Below, in pieces: positions 51,803-56,703 of a stretch of DNA of 56,703 bases. The notes beneath the pieces are model-generated. The model made no database searches and was not told the DNA's origin. It was given only the letters and a program-made list of their open reading frames with translations. The DNA is taken from positions 1 through 56,703 of the forward strand of contig JBDUUL010000016.1 of assembly GCA_039938515.1 (NCBI GenBank). The letters run 5' to 3'. The translations under genes were made by a program, and so were the position numbers. Origin of the DNA: Nitrososphaera sp. Its GTDB lineage: Archaea; Thermoproteota; Nitrososphaeria; Nitrososphaerales; Nitrososphaeraceae. Within the stretch, counting starts at the first letter, position 1. Each line of letters opens with the position of its first letter.

Positions 51803-53344
51803 ATGCATGAGGATAAAATCAAGCGACTTGCTACTTTAAAAAAATCTGCCGAAGGCGGAGGGGGAAAGGAACGGGTTGAAGCCCAGCACTCTAAAGGCAA
51901 ACTGACGGCAAGGGAAAGGATCAACCTGTTGCTTGATGAAAACTCGTTCATTGAAATTGACAAGTACGTCACGCACCGGAGCGACGACCCATCAGTTGGC
52001 AAGTCCTTCGGCGACGGCGCGGTAACAGGTTTTGGGACGGTCGGCGGACGGCAGATCTTTGTTTTTGCGTACGACTTTACCGTCCTTGGAGGATCGCTCG
52101 GGGAAATGACTGGCAAAAAGATTGCGAAGGTAATGGATCATGCGACAAAAGTCGGCTGCCCGATTATTGGGATAATTGACTCTGGCGGGGCAAGGATACA
52201 GGAGGGCGTCCTCAGCCTCGACGGGTACGGCGACATTTTCTTTAGAAACACAATGGCTTCCGGCGTGATACCCCAGATTACCGCGAGCATCGGCCCATGT
52301 GCCGGCGGGGCCGTGTATTCGCCTGCAATGACTGACTTTGTTATAATGGTCGAAAACATTGGCCAGATGTTTGTCACTGGCCCGGAAGTCGTAAAGGAAG
52401 TCCTCAGCCAGGAAGTCTCCTTTGAAGAGCTGGGAGGCGCAAAGGCGCACGGATCCAAGTCAGGCGTTGCGCACTTTGTCGCCAAAAACGAGTATGAATG
52501 CATTGACAGGATAAAGAAGCTGATTTCATTCCTGCCCCAGAATAACACAGAAGAGCCGGCCATCATTGAAACGGGTGACGACCCCAACAGAATAGACGCC
52601 AAACTGGTTGACATCCTTCCAGAGAACCCCTACCAGCAGTACGACATGAAGGAGATCATAAAGTCAATAGTGGACAACGGCGACTTTTTCGAGGTCCACG
52701 AGCTTTTTGCCGAAAACATAGTGGTCGGGTTTGCAAGAATGGCCGGCAGGACCGTAGGAATAGTCGCGAACCAGCCCATGTACCTTGCAGGCGCACTTGA
52801 CATCAACTCGTCCAACAAGGCTTCAAGATTCATACGCTTTTGCGACGCGTTCAACATCCCGATAGTCACGCTAGTTGACACGCCAGGCTATCTGCCAGGC
52901 ACCGAACAGGAGCACAACGGCATTATCAGGCACGGAAGCAAACTTTTGTTCGCCTACTGCGAAGCGACAGTGCCAAAGATAACCTGCATTGTAGGCAAGG
53001 CTTACGGGGGGGCTTACATCGCCATGGGAAGCAAGAACCTGAGAGCGGATATTAACTACGCATGGCCCACTGCAGAGATTGCCGTGCTCGGACCGGAAGC
53101 AGCCATCACCATAATACACAGGAAGGACCTGAAAGGCTCGCCGGATGCTGTGGCAACAAAGAAGAAGCTGGCCAAAGAATACAGGGACAAGTTTGCAAAC
53201 CCATACATCGCAGCCGAAAAGGGGACAATCGACGTTGTGATCGACCCCGCAGAGACCAGGCCGATGATAATCAGGGCTCTCGAAGCACTTGCGAACAAGC
53301 GTGAGGCCCGGCCATGGAAAAAGCACGGGAACATCAACCTCTAA
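51803..53344 (+). CDS. pccB: Acetyl/propionyl-CoA carboxylase carboxyltransferase subunit
   Basis: This is a 513-residue carboxyltransferase. Two crotonase-like halves carry the carboxyltransferase signatures: GGSLGEMTGKKIAKVMDHA, CAGGAVYSPAMTDF and GPEVVKEVLSQEVSFEELGG in the first half, and VDTPGYLPGTEQEHNGIIRHG and AYGGAYIAMGSK in the second. With the next two genes it forms a biotin-dependent enzyme that carboxylates acetyl-CoA and propionyl-CoA. That enzyme is the entry point of the hydroxypropionate/hydroxybutyrate carbon cycle in ammonia-oxidising archaea. The substrate range is inferred from that knowledge. Confidence 0.94.
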   Translation: MHEDKIKRLATLKKSAEGGGGKERVEAQHSKGKLTARERINLLLDENSFIEIDKYVTHRSDDPSVGKSFGDGAVTGFGTVGGRQIFVFAYDFTVLGGSLGEMTGKKIAKVMDHATKVGCPIIGIIDSGGARIQEGVLSLDGYGDIFFRNTMASGVIPQITASIGPCAGGAVYSPAMTDFVIMVENIGQMFVTGPEVVKEVLSQEVSFEELGGAKAHGSKSGVAHFVAKNEYECIDRIKKLISFLPQNNTEEPAIIETGDDPNRIDAKLVDILPENPYQQYDMKEIIKSIVDNGDFFEVHELFAENIVVGFARMAGRTVGIVANQPMYLAGALDINSSNKASRFIRFCDAFNIPIVTLVDTPGYLPGTEQEHNGIIRHGSKLLFAYCEATVPKITCIVGKAYGGAYIAMGSKNLRADINYAWPTAEIAVLGPEAAITIIHRKDLKGSPDAVATKKKLAKEYRDKFANPYIAAEKGTIDVVIDPAETRPMIIRALEALANKREARPWKKHGNINL

Positions 53345-53369
53345 AGGTGGATAGAATGGCAGGAAAGGA

Positions 53370-54917
53370 ATGGTTGAGAAAATGAGCAGGAAAATATCAA
53401 GCATTTTGATCGCAAACAGGGGCGAAATAGCCCTGCGAATAATCAGGGCCTGCAGCGAGCTTGGCATAAAATCCATGGCGATTTATTCCGACGAGGACGT
53501 CAGAGCAGTCCACGTCAAGCGCGCTGACGAAGCGTTCCACATCGGACCGGCGGCCCCGGCAGCAAGTTATCTCAACATGCAAAAGATAGTCGAGACCGCC
53601 AAGGCGGCGGGTGCCGACGCAATCCATCCCGGCTATGGCTTTCTGTCGGAAAACGAGAACTTTCCGGAAATGTGCGAAAGAAACGGCATTGTGTTCATCG
53701 GTCCAAAAGCGAAAGCCATGGAAGTAACGGGCGACAAGATGAAATGCAAAGAGGTGATGAAAAACGCAAAGGTTCCAACCGTTCCGGGCAGCGACGGGAT
53801 AATCGAAGACGTGGAAAAGGCCGCAGATATCGCTCACAACGCCGGTTACCCTGTGCTTCTGAAGTCTGCGTTTGGAGGCGGGGGAAGGGGCATCAGGCTT
53901 GCTAGGGACGAAAAACAGTTGCGGCAGGAATTCGAGATGGCCTCCGCTGAGTCGAGAGCTGCCTTTGGAAAAGCAGCCCTTTTCGTTGAAAAGTACCTAC
54001 AAAAAATCAGGCACATCGAATTCCAATTGATAAGAGACTCCCACGGCAATGGCAGGCATCTTTTCGAGCGCGAATGCTCCATACAGCGAAGGCACCAGAA
54101 ACTCATTGAAATGTCCCCGTCCCCGGTAGTTGATCAAAAGACCCGGGACAGGATAGGCGAGATCGCGGTGAGGGCTGCCCATGCAGTTGACTACCTCAAT
54201 GCAGGCACGGCCGAGTTTCTGCGCGACCCCGAAGGCAACTTTTACTTTATAGAAATAAACTCCAGGCTTCAGGTAGAGCACCCTGTCACCGAGCTTGTCA
54301 CAGGTCTTGACCTTGTCAAGCTGCAAATTGCTGTCGCAGAAGGAGAGGAAATTCCCTTCGAGCAGGAGGACTTGAAAATGAATGGCTGTGCAATGGAGTG
54401 CAGGATCAACGCGGAAGACCCGTTCTATGACTTTGCGCCGTCGGTGGGACCCGTGCCGAATTGCAACATTCCATACGGGCCCGGCATCAGAGTTGACACC
54501 TATCTCTACCCAGGATGCACGGTATCAGGCTACTACGATTCGCTTGTTGCAAAGCTACTTGCATGGGGGCGCAACTTTGACGAGTCGCGTGTCAGGATGA
54601 GAAACGCCTTGTCTGAATTTACAATTGAGGGTATCAACACTACCATCCCCTTGTACAAGACTATCATGGAGGAGCCAAATTTCATCAAGGGGGAGCTTTC
54701 GACGGACTATTTGGAGAGGTACAAGGTTTTCGACAGGATGGCCGAGGACCAGAAGGCTGAGACGTCCAAGTCTTCTGTTGCAGCTGTGGCCGCGGCATTG
54801 CTTTACTCAGAGTTTGTAAAGGGAAGTAGTGTGGCTCCGGTAACTGAGCAGGCCAAGTCTGTCACCAAGAGCCCTAGCTCTTCGGCGCGCTGGAAGTCCA
54901 GGGTGGGGAACAACTAG
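53370..54917 (+). CDS. accC: Biotin carboxylase subunit
   Basis: This 515-residue ATP-grasp enzyme carboxylates biotin. ILIANRGEIALRIIRAC is the N-terminal domain, HPGYGFLSENENF is conserved, SAFGGGGRGIRLARD is the ATP-grasp glycine loop, and EINSRLQVEHPVTE holds the catalytic residues. The protein has a C-terminal tail of about 50 residues rich in Ser, Ala and Val beyond the usual end. GGAAAGGA precedes ATG 53370; ATG 53382 is an alternative. Its stop codon shares one base with the GTG start of the carrier gene. Confidence 0.95.
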   Translation: MVEKMSRKISSILIANRGEIALRIIRACSELGIKSMAIYSDEDVRAVHVKRADEAFHIGPAAPAASYLNMQKIVETAKAAGADAIHPGYGFLSENENFPEMCERNGIVFIGPKAKAMEVTGDKMKCKEVMKNAKVPTVPGSDGIIEDVEKAADIAHNAGYPVLLKSAFGGGGRGIRLARDEKQLRQEFEMASAESRAAFGKAALFVEKYLQKIRHIEFQLIRDSHGNGRHLFERECSIQRRHQKLIEMSPSPVVDQKTRDRIGEIAVRAAHAVDYLNAGTAEFLRDPEGNFYFIEINSRLQVEHPVTELVTGLDLVKLQIAVAEGEEIPFEQEDLKMNGCAMECRINAEDPFYDFAPSVGPVPNCNIPYGPGIRVDTYLYPGCTVSGYYDSLVAKLLAWGRNFDESRVRMRNALSEFTIEGINTTIPLYKTIMEEPNFIKGELSTDYLERYKVFDRMAEDQKAETSKSSVAAVAAALLYSEFVKGSSVAPVTEQAKSVTKSPSSSARWKSRVGNN

Positions 54918-55429
54918 TGGAGTTCAAAATAGGCGACCTGGCGCAGCTGCTGGGAGGTGAGATTGTCCGGACTGCAGACAATTCTTCGGTTATCTTGAAC
55001 ATCGGTGGAAAGGAAAGGACACTGAGGCTCCTAAAATCTACCAGCAACGACTTTGAGTTCATACTCGACAACTCATACCACCACGCAAAGATTCTGCAGT
55101 CCAGCAGTGCAGAAGTCAGGCTAGTAGTCGACGGAGTCCCAGTTACCCTGAGAAAGCACTCAAAGCTTACAGAGGTCCTCGAAAAGTCCTCTGCTGCGGC
55201 GGGGCTTTCGGGCGGAGACAGGAACCTTGCCAGCCAGATACCTGGCAGGGTTGTAAGCATCAACGCCAAAGCCGGCGAGGAGGTAAAGAAGGGCGACGTG
55301 GTCGTAGTCTTGGAATCCATGAAGATGCAGGTAGCCGTCAAAGCACACAAAGACGGGACTCTCAAGGAGATCAGGGTGAAGCAGGGCGCTAGTGTTGCGC
55401 GCCATGACGTTCTGGCGGTAATCGAGTAA
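54917..55429 (+). CDS. Biotin carboxyl carrier protein
   Basis: This is a 170-residue carrier. The biotin site is Lys136 in VLESMKMQVAVKA. The swinging domain is SQIPGRVVSINAKAGEEVKKGD and the later KEIRVKQGASVARHD, in the usual order. The N-terminal half (about residues 1-90) is a separate beta-rich region with LNIGGKERTLRLLKST and NSYHHAKIL, matching the interaction domain of archaeal carriers. GTG at 54917 overlaps the biotin carboxylase stop by one base. Confidence 0.94.
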   Translation: MEFKIGDLAQLLGGEIVRTADNSSVILNIGGKERTLRLLKSTSNDFEFILDNSYHHAKILQSSSAEVRLVVDGVPVTLRKHSKLTEVLEKSSAAAGLSGGDRNLASQIPGRVVSINAKAGEEVKKGDVVVVLESMKMQVAVKAHKDGTLKEIRVKQGASVARHDVLAVIE

Positions 55430-55524
55430 TCGCCTGTCACTGAACTCCCTGCAATGTATTTCGCATCCCGAGCAATGTTGCTCGAGATCAGCGGATAGCA
55501 ACATGAAATTCTTCTTTTGCTATA

Positions 55525-55534
55525 TTTTTATAAT
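55525..55534 (+). promoter_or_regulatory. TATA box of PII copy 2
   Basis: TTTTTATAAT lies 25-34 bases before ATG 55559, predicting a leaderless message. Confidence 0.6.
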
Positions 55535-55558
55535 CCGAGCATTTACAGGCAATTATCC

Positions 55559-55903
55559 ATGAAGAGACTGGACCTGATAATCCCGCACGAGCGCCTTACC
55601 GAAGTTAATGAGCTCCTCCACAGACACAAGGTTGGTGGCATGACGTTTTACGATGTCAAGGGAAGGGGAAGGGCAAAGAGAGAACCCGTCTCAGTCGGCA
55701 GGGGCGTCATGCGATACGTGCCAGAATTCAGCTTTCGAACCAAGATAGAGGTGCTAGTCCAGGACTCTGTCGCACAGGAAATTATCAAAGATGTCCTCAA
55801 AGTAATTACAACCGGTTCTGCGTCAGACGGCAAGATTTTCGTCTACGATGTAGCAGAAGCGTACGACATCGGGAGCGGAGAAACCGGGGACGTGGCCCTC
55901 TAG
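55559..55903 (+). CDS. PII-family signal protein (copy 2)
   Basis: This is a 114-residue PII protein. MKRLDLIIPHERLTEVNELL is the first helix, FYDVKGRGRAKRE precedes the T-loop, and SDGKIFVYDVAEAYDIGSGE is the C-terminal signature. By eye alignment the T-loop apex keeps Tyr (MRYVPEF), unlike the other two copies here. The frame is open from 55517, but ATG at 55559 fits the family and the TATA box. Its position after the carboxylase operon would suit a link between carbon fixation and nitrogen state, but that is inference. Confidence 0.94.
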   Translation: MKRLDLIIPHERLTEVNELLHRHKVGGMTFYDVKGRGRAKREPVSVGRGVMRYVPEFSFRTKIEVLVQDSVAQEIIKDVLKVITTGSASDGKIFVYDVAEAYDIGSGETGDVAL

Positions 55904-55929
55904 TCACTGGCGACTAATCCAAAGAAAAA

Positions 55930-55937
55930 GTTATAAT
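55930..55937 (+). promoter_or_regulatory. TATA box of the 49-residue gene
   Basis: GTTATAAT lies 25-32 bases before ATG 55962, which supports expression of the short gene. Confidence 0.55.
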
Positions 55938-55961
55938 CTTGTGTGCGCGCAAGAGTGTGTA

Positions 55962-56111
55962 ATGCAAAACCAGTCTGAAGCGCAAGAGAGAAGGACTATG
56001 CCGGTTTGCCTCAGCCCGGATCAGTTGAAGGTAATCGAGTTGTACGCAAAGAGCAAAGGAATGCTCAATGCCAGCCAAGCTATTGAGGACGTGGCAGGCA
56101 ACGCAAACTAG
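55962..56111 (+). CDS. 49-residue ribbon-helix-helix-like protein
   Basis: This 49-residue gene is easily missed. It reads MQNQSEAQERRTMPVCLSPD and continues QLKVIELYAKSKGMLNASQA and IEDVAGNAN. The pattern of a short strand (MPVCLS), a helix (PDQLKVIELYAKSKG), a turn and a helix (NASQAIEDVAG) fits the ribbon-helix-helix class of DNA-binding proteins. These dimerise and insert the strand in the major groove. It has its own TATA box and converges with PII copy 3 ten bases away. Regulation of the flanking PII genes is a possibility only. Confidence 0.55.
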   Translation: MQNQSEAQERRTMPVCLSPDQLKVIELYAKSKGMLNASQAIEDVAGNAN

Positions 56112-56120
56112 CCTGCGCGG

Positions 56121-56465
56121 CTAGATCGCTTTTTCTCCCCTCACTTTTGATCCGATATCCACGGCATCGTCGATATCAGAGACAAAGATTTTGCCCTCTC
56201 CCTTTATTCCGGTGCTAGTACTTGAAAGCAGTTTTTCAACCACCTTGTCTACCATCGCTTCATTGACAACTATAACAATCGTCGAATTCATGTTAAACGC
56301 TGGCCGGAACGTTGTGGTGCCTCTGCTTCCGTGAACCTCGGGCCGAGGTATTTCACCGCGCCCCTTGGTATCATAATAAGTCAGTCCGCCAAGGTTCAAC
56401 TCCTTGAGAGCTGTGAATGCCTTATCGAGCCTGGCGGTAGGGATTACTGCCTCGATCTTTTTCAT
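56121..56465 (-). CDS. PII-family signal protein (copy 3)
   Basis: This is a 114-residue PII protein. MKKIEAVIPTARLDKAFTAL is the first helix, LTYYDTKGRGEIPRPEV precedes the T-loop, and GEGKIFVSDIDDAVDIGSKV is the signature of the C-terminus. By eye alignment the T-loop apex is Phe (TTTFRPAF), so it cannot be uridylylated. ATG at 56465 is followed by a normal N-terminus. A minus-strand TATA-like GATTAATAAA lies about 35-45 bases upstream. It converges with the small ribbon-helix-helix-like gene. Confidence 0.93.
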   Translation of the reverse strand: MKKIEAVIPTARLDKAFTALKELNLGGLTYYDTKGRGEIPRPEVHGSRGTTTFRPAFNMNSTIVIVVNEAMVDKVVEKLLSSTSTGIKGEGKIFVSDIDDAVDIGSKVRGEKAI

Positions 56466-56567
56466 GTTTAAATGACCGCTGGGAATTCCAGCATGTTTTA
56501 TTAATCTTTTATTGTGCCTGCGGAGCTCTTTTGCGCGATATTGCCTGTCGTAGAAAGGACTGCTTTT

Positions 56568-56602
56568 AGAAAAAGGAAAAAGAGGGAGTCGGCTTTATCC
56601 GA
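56568..56602 (-). terminator. Hairpin and T-tract terminator after the blue-copper gene
   Basis: On the minus strand GTCGG-ATAAAG-CCGAC forms a hairpin (56588-56602 region), followed by CTCTTTTTCCTTTTTCT (56568-56584). It ends the blue-copper gene message. Confidence 0.6.
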
Positions 56603-56605
56603 CCC

Positions 56606-56701
56606 TTAAGATACGTTAACGGTGCCTAGCATCGTCGGGTGCAGCTGGCAGAAGTACTTGTACGTGCCTGCCTTTGTGAAGGTAAAGCTGTAGCTTGACT
56701 T
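56606..56701 (-). CDS. Blue-copper (plastocyanin-like) protein, C-terminal end (partial)
   Basis: Only the last 31 residues are in the window, reading SYSFTFTKAGTYKYFCQLHP and then TMLGTVNV before the stop. Cys, His and Met in YFCQLHPTM are the type 1 copper ligands at the C-terminus of cupredoxins, the remaining His lying upstream out of view. Such proteins carry electrons in the copper-based respiratory chain of ammonia oxidisers. The N-terminus and any signal peptide or fusion are outside the window. Confidence 0.85.
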   Translation of the reverse strand, partial: KSSYSFTFTKAGTYKYFCQLHPTMLGTVNVS

Positions 56702-56703
56702 TG

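Noticed and set aside
1-56703. Search for CRISPR arrays, insertion sequences, integrases and attachment sites
   Set aside because: No regular direct repeats, transposase motifs or terminal inverted repeats were seen by eye; both tRNA genes are intact without flanking repeats of their 3' ends.

Overview
This window is chromosomal DNA of an ammonia-oxidising archaeon of the Nitrososphaera type (Nitrososphaerota/Thaumarchaeota). The main evidence is an unsplit RNA polymerase A gene in an archaeal rpoH-rpoB-rpoA-rpl30e-nusA-rps12-rps7 string, a PEFG-CTERM surface protein, a carboxylase set of the kind used by the hydroxypropionate/hydroxybutyrate carbon cycle, archaeal GatDE, NurA/HerA, MCM/GINS/RFC replication genes, a blue-copper protein end and balanced base composition. 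Genus-level placement is inference; there is no 16S gene. I see no insertion sequence, prophage, integrase or CRISPR array, and no gene-free stretch longer than 300 bases. The longest gaps (19428-19677, 38899-39136, 21829-22030) hold promoters.

Layout. 1-2.9 kb: the end of a zinc-ribbon gene, a probable prenylated-flavin chaperone, a UbiD-family decarboxylase (probably the anhydromevalonate phosphate decarboxylase of the archaeal mevalonate route) and two unknown genes. 3-9.2 kb: intron-containing tRNA-Gly, two membrane proteins from one palindromic TATA box, RtcA, NadM, an unknown, GatD and a secreted HtrA protease. 9.4-16 kb: GatE, a CAAX-type protease, two helix-turn-helix proteins of similar architecture, and a nurA-herA pair behind a 23-bp palindrome. 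16-23.2 kb: a PII protein, a winged-helix protein, a secreted lamin-tail protein, a dolichol-phosphate GlcNAc-1-phosphate transferase, a Hel308-type helicase and a response regulator with reversed domain order. 23.2-27.3 kb: MCM-GINS facing RFC small subunit. 27.4-32 kb: an FTR1 iron permease with a DtxR/IdeR-like box, then queC-queE-folE for 7-deazaguanine synthesis. 32-38 kb: an OBG-type GTPase, Kae1, a small PH-like protein, Bud32, an XTP pyrophosphatase, Taw1, a NIF3-like protein and intron-containing tRNA-His. 38-48.6 kb: the PEFG-CTERM protein and the transcription/ribosome operon. 48.6-51.7 kb: an unknown gene with RFC large subunit and two small accessory genes. 51.8-55.4 kb: carboxyltransferase, biotin carboxylase and biotin carrier. 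55.5 kb to the end: two more PII genes flanking a 49-residue ribbon-helix-helix-like gene, and the end of a blue-copper gene.

How it works together. Three themes recur: DNA replication and repair (MCM, GINS, both RFC subunits, NurA/HerA, Hel308), tRNA maturation (RtcA, two introns with bulge-helix-bulge signals, GatDE, deazaguanine, t6A and wyosine genes), and carbon/nitrogen/iron metabolism (carboxylase, three PII proteins, FTR1). Many genes look leaderless: a TATA-like box lies 22-30 bases before an ATG, GTG or TTG. Genes inside operons more often show a Shine-Dalgarno-like GAGG. Starts given below were chosen on that basis where possible.
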